A DNA stretch of 64,000 nt from positions 5,598,001 through 5,662,000 of the forward strand of contig NZ_CP080519.1 of the NCBI RefSeq assembly GCF_019468465.1, given 5' to 3'. This document shows positions 18,211 through 26,768 of the stretch, in pieces. Both the position numbers and the translations under genes were made by a program. The notes under the pieces were generated by a model. The model ran no database searches and had not been told where the DNA came from. It was given only the letters and a program-made list of their open reading frames with translations. Origin of the DNA: Amycolatopsis sp. DSM 110486. GTDB lineage: Bacteria; Actinomycetota; Actinomycetes; Mycobacteriales; Pseudonocardiaceae. How positions within the stretch are numbered: the first letter of the stretch is position 1; every line of letters begins with the position of its first letter.

Positions 18211-19566
18211 TCACGCGGCCAGGCTGAAGCGTTCGGCGTGGACCTGGGTGCCGGGCACGCGCAGCTCCCGCAGGCTGCGCAGCACGGCCGACGTCATCCC
18301 GGGCGGACCGCAGACGAACACGTCGCGGTCGCCGATGTCCGGCACCAGCGCGTGGAGCGCGGCGGGACCGAGCACGGGGCCGTGGGGACCGTGCAGATCC
18401 GACGGTCCACTGAGGACGTGCACGACCGCGCCGCGGGCCTTGGCCAGCGCGTGCAGCTCGGGCAGAAGCACGGCGTCGGCCGGTGTCCGCACGCGGTAGA
18501 GCAGCACGACGTGGCCGCTCACGTCTTCGAGCAACGCGCGGATCGGCGTGATGCCGACGCCGCCGGCGACCAGCAGCGCGTTGGGCCGTTGCTGGTGGAT
18601 GGTGGTGAAGGCGCCGTACGGGCCTTCGGCGAAAACACGCGTGCCGACGCGCAGCGACCGAAGGCTCGCGCTGGAGCTGCCGACGGCTTTGGCGGTCAGC
18701 CGCAGTGTGCGGCCGTCGGGCGCGGCCGAGAGGGAGAACGGGTTGGCCTGCCACCAGCGGTCACGCGTGAGGAAGCGCCACAGGAAGAACTGCCCCGCGC
18801 GAGCCGGCAGCCGGTCGAGGTCGCGGCCGGTCATGTACACGGACACGGTGTCGGGCGACTCGGGCACCACGGCGACCACCCGCAACCGGTGCCGCAGGTT
18901 GCGTCGCAACGGCAAGAGCACGCGCCCGGCCAGCACGGCCAGACCCGCGCCCAGCCACAGCGTCCACCAGTACACACGGGCGGCCGGGTGGCTCGCGAAC
19001 GACTGCCCGACGGTGATCTGGTGCGTGAAGGCCAGCACCACCGCGGCGTAGGTGTAGAGGTGCACGAAGTGCCACGTCTCGTAGGCCATCCGTTTGCGCG
19101 CGAAGCGGGCGGAAGCCGCGCCGACCACCAGGATGAGCACGAACGCGACGATCGCGCGCAGGATCCCCTCGGTGGTGTTGGCCAGCTGCACCAGCTCGTC
19201 GGCCGCGTTCGTGCGCTCGATGGCGGAGTAGCCGACGACCACCAGCACCACGTGCGCGACCAGCAGCCACAGCAGGCTGAAGCCCGTCCAGCGGTGCCAC
19301 GACGTGAGCCGGTCCATACCGAGCCGGCGATCGAGCCAGGGCAGGCGCGCGACGAGCAGCAGCTGCACGGCCATGGCCTGCGCCGCGTAGATGCCGGCGA
19401 GGCGCCCAGCGCTGATCAGCGGGTCGTCCGACAGGTCGCCGACGGCGAAGAACACCGTGGCGAGCACCACGTTGGCCGCCAGGAACGCGAAGATCCACGC
19501 CTTGGCGACCACGCGGGGCGCCACCGCCGGGCGGGGCGGGACGGCGATCGGGGTCAGGACACTCAC
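18211..19566 (-). CDS. Ferric-reductase-like membrane oxidoreductase (FAD/NAD-binding)
   Basis: 451 residues. The N-terminal half holds about six membrane segments of the ferric-reductase-like heme-binding domain (for example WHRWTGFSLLWLLVAHVVLV and YETWHFVHLYTYAAVVLAF with conserved His). The C-terminal half is a ferredoxin-NADP-reductase-like module with an FAD site (NPFSLSAAP), a GGVGITPIRALL NAD-binding loop and a CGPPGMTSAV end. It probably passes electrons from NAD(P)H through FAD and heme to the flavinylated partner. The GTG at 19566 follows GAAGGGA. The divergent two-component genes suggest regulated expression. Confidence 0.82.
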   Translation of the reverse strand: MSVLTPIAVPPRPAVAPRVVAKAWIFAFLAANVVLATVFFAVGDLSDDPLISAGRLAGIYAAQAMAVQLLLVARLPWLDRRLGMDRLTSWHRWTGFSLLWLLVAHVVLVVVGYSAIERTNAADELVQLANTTEGILRAIVAFVLILVVGAASARFARKRMAYETWHFVHLYTYAAVVLAFTHQITVGQSFASHPAARVYWWTLWLGAGLAVLAGRVLLPLRRNLRHRLRVVAVVPESPDTVSVYMTGRDLDRLPARAGQFFLWRFLTRDRWWQANPFSLSAAPDGRTLRLTAKAVGSSSASLRSLRVGTRVFAEGPYGAFTTIHQQRPNALLVAGGVGITPIRALLEDVSGHVVLLYRVRTPADAVLLPELHALAKARGAVVHVLSGPSDLHGPHGPVLGPAALHALVPDIGDRDVFVCGPPGMTSAVLRSLRELRVPGTQVHAERFSLAA

Positions 19567-19705
19567 GGGGAATCCCTTCGGCTCGGGTGTCACGAACGCC
19601 AGCGTCGCCGTGGAACCTGTGGCGGATCTGGGCGGAACCTGTCGACTGGCTGTCGGCCGCGCGCTCCGCTCGCGCGCCTGCGCGGTGGTCACGGAGGATG
19701 GTGGA

Positions 19706-20407
19706 GTGGACAACCCGAACCCGGTGCGGCTGCTCGTCGTCGACGACGAACCGCACATCGCCGATCTCGTCGCGACCGTCGCCCGCTACGAGGGTTGGCA
19801 GGCCGTGACCGCGGGCTCGGGCGCGGCGGCGCTCAGCCGCGCGGCGGAGTTCGGACCCGACATCGTGGTGCTCGACCTGATGCTGCCGGACTTCGACGGC
19901 TTCACCGTGCTCGACCGCCTGCGCGAACACGGCAACGCCGTGCCCGTGGTCTTCCTGACGGCAAAGGACGCGACGGCCGACCGCATCGCCGGCCTGACCC
20001 GAGGTGGCGACGACTACCTCGTGAAGCCGTTCTCCGTCGAGGAGTTGATGGCGCGGATGCGGGCGGTGCTTCGCCGGAGCGCGGCCGCGCCGCCCGCGCC
20101 GCGCACCGCCGTGTTGCGCGTGGAGGACCTGACGCTCGACGAGGACACGCGCGAGGTCCGTCGCGGCGATCGGCTCGCGGAACTGACGCCGACCGAGTAC
20201 GAGCTCCTGCGATACCTCATGCGCCGCTCGCCGGCCGTGCTCACGAAGGCGCAGATCCTCGACCACGTGTGGGAGTACGACTTCGGCGGCCGGTCGAATG
20301 TCGTCGAGCTGGTGATCTCGCACCTGCGCCGCAAGCTCGACGACGGTGCCGAACCGCTGATCCACACCGTGCGCGGCGTCGGCTACGTCGTGCGGGCGGG
20401 CCGGTGA
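19706..20407 (+). CDS. OmpR-family response regulator
   Basis: 233 residues. The receiver domain has the acidic pair in LLVVDDEPH, phospho-acceptor Asp57 (DIVVLDLMLPD) and Lys near 106 (DDYLVKPFS). The OmpR/PhoB winged helix carries LTPTEYELLRYL and VVELVISHLRRKLDD. The GTG at 19706 has GGAGG eight bases upstream. The stop overlaps the histidine kinase start as GTGA. It diverges from the ferric-reductase-like operon, a likely target. Confidence 0.93.
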   Translation: MDNPNPVRLLVVDDEPHIADLVATVARYEGWQAVTAGSGAAALSRAAEFGPDIVVLDLMLPDFDGFTVLDRLREHGNAVPVVFLTAKDATADRIAGLTRGGDDYLVKPFSVEELMARMRAVLRRSAAAPPAPRTAVLRVEDLTLDEDTREVRRGDRLAELTPTEYELLRYLMRRSPAVLTKAQILDHVWEYDFGGRSNVVELVISHLRRKLDDGAEPLIHTVRGVGYVVRAGR

Positions 20408-21855
20408 AGCGGCTGCGGCGCTGGGCTCGCCGCTGGTACGCCGCGTGGCGCGCGTCGCGGCTCGGCACGCGGCTGGCGTTCGGGCTCGGCGCGCTGGCGC
20501 TGGTGGTGTTCGCGATCGTGGGGACCGTCACGGTCGGATTCATGCACGGCTACCTCGGCCGTCGTCTCGACGAACAGCTCAAGACGAGCCAGGTCGCGCA
20601 GGTGCCGGGGCTGCGCAGCTCGCACGGCAACCCGGAAATCGTCTACTCGTGGTTCTCGGCGGTGTTCGAAGTCGACCGCGGAGTGGCGACGCCGCAGCCC
20701 GGCAGCAACCTGCCGACGGACATCACGCCGCTCGCCGACGTCGCGTCCGACGCCACGCGTGGAGACGTGTTCCGCACGGTGTACCTCCACGGCGACGGGC
20801 CTTATCGCGTACGCGCGTGCCCGGTCGCGACGGATTCCGCCGGCAGCGGAACGGTGTTGCTGAGCGCGGCGCCGCAGGCGGATCTGGACAGCACGGTGCG
20901 GCAGCTGGTGCTGGTCGAGGTGATCGCGTTCCTCATCGCGCTGGCGATCCTCGTTGTGGTGGGACGGCTCGTGCTGCGCCGCGGCCTGCAGCCGTTGTCG
21001 GACATGGCGGGCACGGCGCACGACATCGCGTCGCACGACCTCACGGGGACGGCGAACCTGCCGGTGCGCGCGACGGGCGAAGGCGGCGGCGCGGAGGTGG
21101 CGGAGCTGCGCACGGCGTTCAACGTGATGCTCACGCACATCGAGTCGTCGCTCGCCGCGCGGACGGCCGCCAACGAGCGCCTTCGCCGTTTCGTGGCCGA
21201 CGCGTCGCACGAGCTGCGTACGCCGCTCACGTCGATCCGGGGCTACGCCGACCTTTTCCGGTACGCGGCGGCGAACGAACCCGAGGAACGTGAGGCGCAC
21301 CTGGCGAAGATCGGCGAGGAGACGGCGCGGATGAGCGTGCTCGTCGACGATCTGCTGCTGCTCGCGCGCCTCGACGCCCACGACGCGGAGCCGCCGGTGC
21401 GGCCCGAACGGGTGGACGTTGTCCCGATTGCCGAGGCCGCCGCGGACGCGTTCCGGGTGGGGCGGCCGGCGCATCCGCTGGGGGTTTCGCTGGGTACTTC
21501 GGCGGTTTTCGTCGACGCGGATCCTGTGCGGCTGCGGCAGATTTTCGACAACCTGCTGGCGAATGCGGCCGTGCACACACCTTCCGGGACGCGGGTGGGT
21601 TTGTCGGTCAGCGTTCTGGATTCCGTCGCGGTGATCCGCGTGGAGAACGCCGGGCCGGGGATCTCGCCGGAGGATCAGCAGCGGATCTTCGACCGGTTCT
21701 TCCGCGTTGACAACTCGCGCACGCGGTCGGCCGGTGGCACCGGTCTGGGCCTGTCCGTGGTGCACTCGCTGGTCGTGGAACACGGTGGCACGGTCGAAGT
21801 GACGAGCCGGCCGGGCCAGACCGTGTTCACCGTGCGGCTGCCTCTGGCTGGGTGA
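20404..21855 (+). CDS. Sensor histidine kinase
   Basis: 483 residues. There are two membrane segments (about 22-42 and 172-195) flanking a sensor domain of roughly 130 residues outside the membrane. A HAMP linker follows, then the H-box with phospho-accepting His269 (DASHELRTPLTSIRGY), the N-box (LRQIFDNLLANAAVH) and ATP-lid motifs (GPGISPEDQQRIF, GGTGLGLSVV). It is translationally coupled to its response regulator. The 3' end overlaps the convergent pyridoxamine-oxidase-like gene by 29 bp. The signal is unknown; redox or iron status would suit the divergent electron-transfer operon but is a guess. Confidence 0.93.
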   Translation: MKRLRRWARRWYAAWRASRLGTRLAFGLGALALVVFAIVGTVTVGFMHGYLGRRLDEQLKTSQVAQVPGLRSSHGNPEIVYSWFSAVFEVDRGVATPQPGSNLPTDITPLADVASDATRGDVFRTVYLHGDGPYRVRACPVATDSAGSGTVLLSAAPQADLDSTVRQLVLVEVIAFLIALAILVVVGRLVLRRGLQPLSDMAGTAHDIASHDLTGTANLPVRATGEGGGAEVAELRTAFNVMLTHIESSLAARTAANERLRRFVADASHELRTPLTSIRGYADLFRYAAANEPEEREAHLAKIGEETARMSVLVDDLLLLARLDAHDAEPPVRPERVDVVPIAEAAADAFRVGRPAHPLGVSLGTSAVFVDADPVRLRQIFDNLLANAAVHTPSGTRVGLSVSVLDSVAVIRVENAGPGISPEDQQRIFDRFFRVDNSRTRSAGGTGLGLSVVHSLVVEHGGTVEVTSRPGQTVFTVRLPLAG

Positions 21856-22501
21856 CGCGTCCGGTGACGTGCTCGGGCACGCTCCAGCCGGCGGGCAGGT
21901 CGGCGGAGGGTTCGGGTTCGCCGAAGACAGTTGTCACCGGGAGGACGCCGGCCCAGGCTTCGTTGGCGCTCACGTCTTCCGGCTCGTCGTCGGGGCCTTC
22001 GGCGCGCAGTTTCACCGAGGCTTCCGCGAGGTCGAGCGCCAGGACGGAGACGGCGGCGAACTCCTTCGCGTTGACGCCGCGCGCGTGGTCCCACGAGCCG
22101 GGGGAGAGGTGGTCGGTGAGCACGCGCAGGGCGTGGAGCTTCTCGTCCCGGTCGGTGATGAGGCGCGCGCGGCCGAGGATGACGGCGCTGCGGTAGTTCA
22201 TGGAGTGGTTGTTGACCGAGCGGGCGTAGACGATGCCGTCGAGCAGCGTGACGGTGACGCAGACGTCAAGGTCCAGTGCGGCGGTGCGCAGACTGGCCGC
22301 GCCCGTGGAACCATGCAGGTAGAGCGTGTCGCCGTCGCGGCCGTAGCCGGTGGGCAGCACGAGCGGCGCGCCGTCGCGGACGAGGCCGAGGTGGCAGATC
22401 AGGGCCTCGTCGAGCACGGCGTGCAGTGTCGCGCGGTCGGTGGCCGCGCGGTTCTTCTTGCGGCCGAGGGTCGTGCGGGGGGTCGGCGAGAGGCTCGTCA
22501 T
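21827..22501 (-). CDS. Pyridoxamine 5'-phosphate oxidase-like FMN-binding split-barrel protein
   Basis: 224 residues. The split-barrel fold of the pyridoxamine-phosphate-oxidase-related group is indicated by ALICHLGLVRDGAPLVLPTGYGRDGDTLYLHG (an FMN/phosphate-site region), VNNHSMNYRSAVILGRARLI and a C-terminal DEPEDVSANEAWAGVLPV block. Homologues bind FMN, F420 or heme, and few have known reactions. The gene diverges from a MocR-type regulator. That pairing, and the repeats between them, suggest a link to vitamin B6 metabolism or regulation by PLP. It overlaps the 3' end of the histidine kinase gene. Confidence 0.75.
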   Translation of the reverse strand: MTSLSPTPRTTLGRKKNRAATDRATLHAVLDEALICHLGLVRDGAPLVLPTGYGRDGDTLYLHGSTGAASLRTAALDLDVCVTVTLLDGIVYARSVNNHSMNYRSAVILGRARLITDRDEKLHALRVLTDHLSPGSWDHARGVNAKEFAAVSVLALDLAEASVKLRAEGPDDEPEDVSANEAWAGVLPVTTVFGEPEPSADLPAGWSVPEHVTGRVTQPEAAAR

Positions 22502-22540
22502 GTCCGCAGTGTCGCGCGGATGAGTGGACGTGTTGAACGG

Positions 22541-22574
22541 CCACTTCTTCTACACTTGGGAAGTCCACTTTTTC
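22541..22574 (+). promoter_or_regulatory. Direct repeats in the MocR/PPOX divergent promoter
   Basis: CCACTTCTTC (22541-22550) and CCACTTTTTC (22565-22574) are direct repeats 24 bp apart. They flank a -10-like TACACT (22551-22556). On the other strand they read AAAGTGGACTT and GAAGTGGCC. This resembles the AAAGTGGWCTA-type site that I recall for PdxR of Corynebacterium glutamicum. The position would suit autoregulation. Confidence 0.55.
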
Positions 22575-22595
22575 AGTTCGGTTCGAGGAGGATTC

Positions 22596-23966
22596 GTGTC
22601 GTACGCCGACACCGCGCTGCCGGTGAGCCTCGACCGTGAGGCGAGCATGCCGCTGGCCGTGCAGCTGGCCGACGCCCTGCGCGAGGCCGCCGCGAGCGGG
22701 CACCTGCGCGGCGGCGACCGGTTGCCGTCCACGCGCGCGCTGGCCGAGCGGCTCAGGGTTTCGCGCACGGTGACCTCGGCCGCGTACGAGCAGCTGCACG
22801 CCGAAGGCTGGATCGCCGGGCGCCACGGCTCCGGCACGTACGTGACGACACCGCCGACGCGCGCGGCCGCGTCGGTGTCCCCGGCGGGACCGCTCGCGCC
22901 GGAACCCGAGACGGCGCCCGTACTGGATTTGACGCCGGGCACGCCGTGGGCGGCCGGTCTGGACCGCGCGGCCTGGCGCCGCGCGTGGCGGGCGGCGGCC
23001 GACCCGGAGCCGTTGGTCCGCGCCCACCGCGCCGGCCTGCCCGAGTACCGCGCGACCGTTTCGGAACACCTGTTGCGGCACCGCGGTCTGGCCGCCGGCT
23101 CGGTCCTGGCGACGGGCGGGACCACGGCCGCCGTCGTGGAGCTCGCCGCCGCGGTGCTGCGGCGCGGCGCGGTGGTGGCGTTCGAGGAACCGGGTTACCA
23201 GCGGGCCGTGCAGGCGTTCCGGTCCGCCGGCCTGACGGTGGTGGGCGTGCCCGTCGACGAGGAGGGCCTCCGCCCCGACGCGATCCCCGCCGGCGCGCGG
23301 GCGGTCTATTGTTCGCCCGCGCACCAGTACCCGATGGGCAGCCGCATGAGCGCGGCGCGCCGCGTGGAGCTCGTGGAACGCGCCCGCGCCGACGGCATGC
23401 TCGTCATCGAGGACGACTACGACGGCGAGCTGCGCTTCGACGTCGCCCCGCTGCCCATGCTGGCCGCCCTCGCGCCCGACGTCGTCGTCCACTTGGGGAC
23501 CACGAGCAAGATCCTCACTCCCACGCTCGGCGCCGGCTGGCTCGTCGCGCCCGCCTCGGTCACCGAGGCCGTGCTCGCCTACCGCGACCTCACCGGCACG
23601 CGCCCCTCCCCGGCCGGCCAGCGCGTGCTGGTGGAGCTCGCCCGCCACGGCGACCTGGGCCGCCACCTGCGCAAACTCCGCCGCGAACTCGCCGAACGCC
23701 GCTCTCTGCTGTCCGCCGCCCTCACCTCCGCCACCATCCCCATCCTCGGCGACGACGCCGGTGCCCACCTCGTGGTCCCCTTCGCGTCCGCCGCGCAGGA
23801 AACCCGCTGCTTGACCGAGGCCGAACGCCAAGGCATCCGCCTGGACGGGCTGGCCCGCCACTTCGCCGGGACGCCGACGGTGCACGGGGTGGCGCTCGGG
23901 TATGCGGGCTGCTCGCGGGAGGCTTTGGTGAGTGCGCTGCCGGCTTTGGTGGGTTTGCTTCGCTGA
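22596..23966 (+). CDS. MocR/PdxR-type GntR-family regulator with aminotransferase domain
   Basis: 456 residues. The N-terminal GntR winged helix (about 15-80, LPSTRALAERLRVSRTVTSAAYEQL) joins a C-terminal fold-type-I aminotransferase-like domain. The PLP-binding Lys305 is in LGTTSKILTPTLGAGW, and VIEDDYDGELRF supplies the cofactor Asp. MocR proteins sense PLP or amino compounds; PdxR-type members control vitamin B6 genes. The GTG at 22596 follows GAGGAG by five bases; the earlier in-frame ATG at 22524 lies in the operator region. It diverges from the pyridoxamine-oxidase-like gene. Confidence 0.87.
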   Translation: MSYADTALPVSLDREASMPLAVQLADALREAAASGHLRGGDRLPSTRALAERLRVSRTVTSAAYEQLHAEGWIAGRHGSGTYVTTPPTRAAASVSPAGPLAPEPETAPVLDLTPGTPWAAGLDRAAWRRAWRAAADPEPLVRAHRAGLPEYRATVSEHLLRHRGLAAGSVLATGGTTAAVVELAAAVLRRGAVVAFEEPGYQRAVQAFRSAGLTVVGVPVDEEGLRPDAIPAGARAVYCSPAHQYPMGSRMSAARRVELVERARADGMLVIEDDYDGELRFDVAPLPMLAALAPDVVVHLGTTSKILTPTLGAGWLVAPASVTEAVLAYRDLTGTRPSPAGQRVLVELARHGDLGRHLRKLRRELAERRSLLSAALTSATIPILGDDAGAHLVVPFASAAQETRCLTEAERQGIRLDGLARHFAGTPTVHGVALGYAGCSREALVSALPALVGLLR

Positions 23967-24009
23967 CTGGCCGATGTACTGCGCCTTCCGCTGCGGTCGC
24001 CGCACCGCC

Positions 24010-24520
24010 GCGAACGGTCCAGTGGCACCGCGGTCATCGCTCTCGGCGCTGCGGGCCTTTCTCGCGAGGCTCTCGTGCCGGCGCGACCACCGGCGGGTCG
24101 GCGTCGCTGACCCCGAGGCCCGGGGGCTTCTTCGCCTGCGGTGACGAGTGGTGTGCTGCGCGAGCGGTCCGGTGGCACCTCAGCCGTCACTTTCGGTGCC
24201 GTGGGGCGCGCTTGCGAGGTTCTCGTGACGATGCCGCCGCTGGCGGCGGGTGACCCCAAGGGTGACGCTGCTTCGCCTGCGGCGGTGAGTGGCGTGCAGC
24301 GGACTGGTCCTTTGACGCCATAGCTGCTCGGCTGCGGCGTCAAAGGACCAGTCGACCCCCCGCCGATACGGCGCGCTCCTCGTCGCGGCGCGGCCGACCC
24401 TGGCCGCACCGCGTGGCCGATGTGCTCGGCCGCGGCCGGGGCCCGCGGACTCGGTGAGTGACCGGCGTCCAGCGCGAGCGGTCCCGTGGTGACCGGTGTG
24501 CAGCGCGACCGGTCCACTCG
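24010..24520. repeat. Gene-free region with degenerate repeats (GCGANCGGTCC units)
   Basis: The 740-bp gap between the MocR gene and ddl has no convincing gene. Two diverged copies of a ~150-bp unit begin at 24010 (GCGAACGGTCC) and 24160 (GCGAGCGGTCC); each continues with a GTGGCACC block and a later CTTCGCCTGCGG block. Further short copies of the head motif occur near 24475 and 24505. Translations are Pro/Arg/Ala-rich without protein features. Confidence 0.5.
24302..24353. terminator. 18-bp perfect inverted repeat downstream of the MocR gene
   Basis: Arms 24302-24319 and 24336-24353 are perfectly complementary around a 16-base loop. No T-run follows. It lies about 340 bp past the MocR stop, inside the degenerate-repeat region, and may be a factor-dependent or hairpin-only terminator before ddl. 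Confidence 0.5.
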
Positions 24521-24691
24521 GGCAACCGGCGGGAGGCGTCCGTCACGGTCCGACTGCGCCTGCACCCGGCCGCACCCCAGCGCCGAACAAGCACCTGATC
24601 ATGCCCAACCCGCACCCACCACCCCCGCCGGTGGACGGGCCGGGGGACCCGTCGCAACGCCGGGTGCGCGCCGTTGGGCGTGGTCACCCGG

Positions 24692-24697
24692 TACGGT
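24692..24697 (+). promoter_or_regulatory. Leaderless -10 element of ddl
   Basis: TACGGT (24692-24697) ends eight bases before the ddl ATG. There is no ribosome-binding site, so the transcript is probably leaderless. Confidence 0.45.
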
Positions 24698-24705
24698 GAC
24701 CGACC

Positions 24706-25803
24706 ATGAGTGCTGAGAAGATCCGCGTGGCGGTCGTGTTCGGCGGGCGCAGCAGCGAGCACACCATCTCGTGCCTGTCGGCGGGCAGCGTGATCGCGAA
24801 CCTGGATCCGGAGCGCTACGAGGTGCTCCCCGTGGGCATCACCCCGCAGGGTGGCTGGGTGCTCGGCACCGGCGACCCGACGGAGCTGAGCATCCAGGGC
24901 CGCGAGCTGCCGACTGTGGAGTCCGGCCGCGCGCTCGTGCTGGCGGGCGACCCGACCAGCCGCGAGCTGCGCACCGTCGACCCCGGGCAGGCGACCGAGG
25001 TGCTCGGCACCGTCGACGTGGTCTTCCCCGTGCTGCACGGCGCGTTCGGCGAGGACGGCACCATCCAGGGCCTGCTCGAGATGGCCGACATCCCCTACGT
25101 CGGCCCGGGCGTGCTGGCCAGCGCCGCCGCCATGGACAAGGAGTACGCGAAGAAGCTGCTCGCCGCGGAAGGGCTGCCGGTGGGCACGTACGCGGCGCTC
25201 CGCCGTGGACAGTCCACTTTGGCCCAGAATGACCGGGAACGCTTGGGGCTGCCCGTTTTCGTGAAGCCCTCGCGCGCGGGCTCGTCCGTCGGGATCTCGC
25301 GCGTCACCGACTGGTCCGATGTGGACGCCGCCATCGAGCTGGCCCGTCGCACCGACCCGAAGGTGCTCGTGGAGGCCGCCGTGGTCGGGCGTGAGGTCGA
25401 GTGCGGCGTGCTGGAGTTCCCCGACGGCCGCGTGGAAGCGTCGCTGCCGGCGGAGATCCGCGTGCTCGCCGAGGGCGAGGACGCCTGGTACGACTTCGAG
25501 ACCAAGTACCTCGGCGAAGACGCCGAGCTGGACATCCCGGCCAAGCTCGGCGACGCCTTCACCGACCGCCTGCGCGCCATGGCCGTCGAGGCGTTCCGCG
25601 CGCTCGACTGCCAGGGCCTGGCCCGCGTCGACTTCTTCGTCACCGAAGCCGGCGATCTCGTGATCAACGAGGTCAACACCATGCCCGGCTTCACCACGAA
25701 GTCCGCCTACCCGAAGATGTGGGAGGTCACGGGCGTCGACTACAACACGCTCCTGTCGACCCTCATCGACACCGCCATCGCCCGCGGCACCGGCCTCCGC
25801 TGA
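24706..25803 (+). CDS. ddl: D-alanine--D-alanine ligase
   Basis: Makes D-Ala-D-Ala for the peptidoglycan stem. The 365-residue ATP-grasp enzyme has [10 protein letters not shown] at the N-terminus, the [18 protein letters not shown] block, the ATP-site stretch [17 protein letters not shown], an omega-loop [16 protein letters not shown] with the Lys-Tyr pair typical of D-Ala-D-Ala rather than D-Ala-D-Lac ligases, and the metal-binding end [13 protein letters not shown]. The mRNA seems leaderless. A strong hairpin follows directly. The order gpsA...ddl...DUF3515...thiL matches mycobacteria apart from insertions. Confidence 0.96.
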   Translation: MSAEKIRVAVVFGGRSSEHTISCLSAGSVIANLDPERYEVLPVGITPQGGWVLGTGDPTELSIQGRELPTVESGRALVLAGDPTSRELRTVDPGQATEVLGTVDVVFPVLHGAFGEDGTIQGLLEMADIPYVGPGVLASAAAMDKEYAKKLLAAEGLPVGTYAALRRGQSTLAQNDRERLGLPVFVKPSRAGSSVGISRVTDWSDVDAAIELARRTDPKVLVEAAVVGREVECGVLEFPDGRVEASLPAEIRVLAEGEDAWYDFETKYLGEDAELDIPAKLGDAFTDRLRAMAVEAFRALDCQGLARVDFFVTEAGDLVINEVNTMPGFTTKSAYPKMWEVTGVDYNTLLSTLIDTAIARGTGLR

Positions 25804-25804
25804 C

Positions 25805-25842
25805 ACCACACAGGGTCACCCACTTGGGTGACCCTGTGTGGT
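25805..25842. terminator. Hairpin between ddl and the convergent AmiS-like gene
   Basis: A 17-bp perfect stem (25805-25821/25826-25842) with an ACTT loop starts two bases after the ddl stop and ends eight bases before the convergent stop. It probably works for both strands. Confidence 0.75.
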
Positions 25843-25849
25843 CACGTGA

Positions 25850-26374
25850 TCAGGGGATCGACTTACCCAGCGCGAGCAACGCCGCCGGCGTCAGGAACGT
25901 GTAGAGCGACGTGACGGTCAGGATCCCGCCGAGCACCTTGCCGGGCAGCTTGCCGTAGGTCGTGGCCGTCACCGCGAGGAACGCGACCAGCCACACCACG
26001 AGGATCGAATGCAGCATCCAGCTGCCGTCGAAGAATTTCCACCACAGCAGCGGCACCACAGCTACCGCCACGGCCAGGTTGCCGACCGGCCGGAGGTCCA
26101 GGCCTCGGACAAGAGTCACGCCCAGCGTGGTGAAGAACGTGCCGTAGAACGTGACGATTCCGGCCAACGGGATGCCCGTCGCGGGCGGCGCGGTCGCGAT
26201 GATCACGGCGGCTTGCAGGAGGTCCACGACGCCGGCGAGCAGCGTCACCCAGCCGACCGTGGTCAGTGGATTCGGGCCGTCCTCGACGGGTTTGGCGCCG
26301 ATCCCGAGAAATGCCAAGCCGTTGAGCCAAACGGCGAGTCCCGAGACGACGAAGATCACGGTTATCGGCGGCAC
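25850..26374 (-). CDS. AmiS/UreI-family small membrane channel-like protein
   Basis: 174 residues with about six membrane segments. The pattern fits the AmiS/UreI family of urea/short-amide channels: a first helix ending WLNGLAFLG, a second after GPNPLTTVGWVTLL, FYGTFFTTLGVTLVRGLDLRPVG (compare LYLFGFTYLYVG-type segments in the family), GSWMLHSILVVWLVAFLAV and a last helix LTVTSLYTFLTPAALLALG. No urease or amidase gene is adjacent, so the substrate is uncertain. The GTG at 26374 has AAAGGAA upstream. A longer upstream frame lacks protein character. Confidence 0.6.
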   Translation of the reverse strand: MPPITVIFVVSGLAVWLNGLAFLGIGAKPVEDGPNPLTTVGWVTLLAGVVDLLQAAVIIATAPPATGIPLAGIVTFYGTFFTTLGVTLVRGLDLRPVGNLAVAVAVVPLLWWKFFDGSWMLHSILVVWLVAFLAVTATTYGKLPGKVLGGILTVTSLYTFLTPAALLALGKSIP

Positions 26375-26768
26375 TGGTGATTCCTTTCCGAGGCGGAATT
26401 CGGCGCGCGACAGGTCCACTCGGCGCACCGTGGGGTCGAAAGACCAAGGGGTACAACGAGAAACGGTCGACCCGGAGCTGCGGCGATCAGGGTCGAGCGA
26501 AAGTGCAAACGGTGAAGAAAAGAAACCTCCTGACATTCCAGGCCCGATATCACGGAGAATTTCACCGGCGCCGCATTTCCCGATGATGTCGCCCGGAACA
26601 ACTTGGTGTTTCCGTTGTTTCGAAATCATGAACAGCCGCAGGAAAGGACCGGACCACAACCGCCGAACCGACGAACGGCATCACCCACTACAGTGATCAT
26701 CCGGTGGCACCGGGTGACGCCGACGTGGCCCGCGCGCGGCAAGCCCGAGCCAGGGCAGGAGACAACGC
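26375..26768. other. Divergent intergenic region AmiS-like/MFS
   Basis: 394 bp, less GC-rich than its surroundings (for example 26560-26640). It should hold both promoters. A -10-like TACAGT (26689-26694) could serve the MFS gene. No coding region is supported. Confidence 0.4.

Noticed and set aside
17086..21855. A 1589-codon plus-strand open frame from apbE to the histidine kinase
   Set aside because: Only its last 483 codons are a real gene (the kinase, GTG at 20404). The rest is antisense to three well-recognised minus-strand genes and is Arg/Gly-rich shadow sequence.
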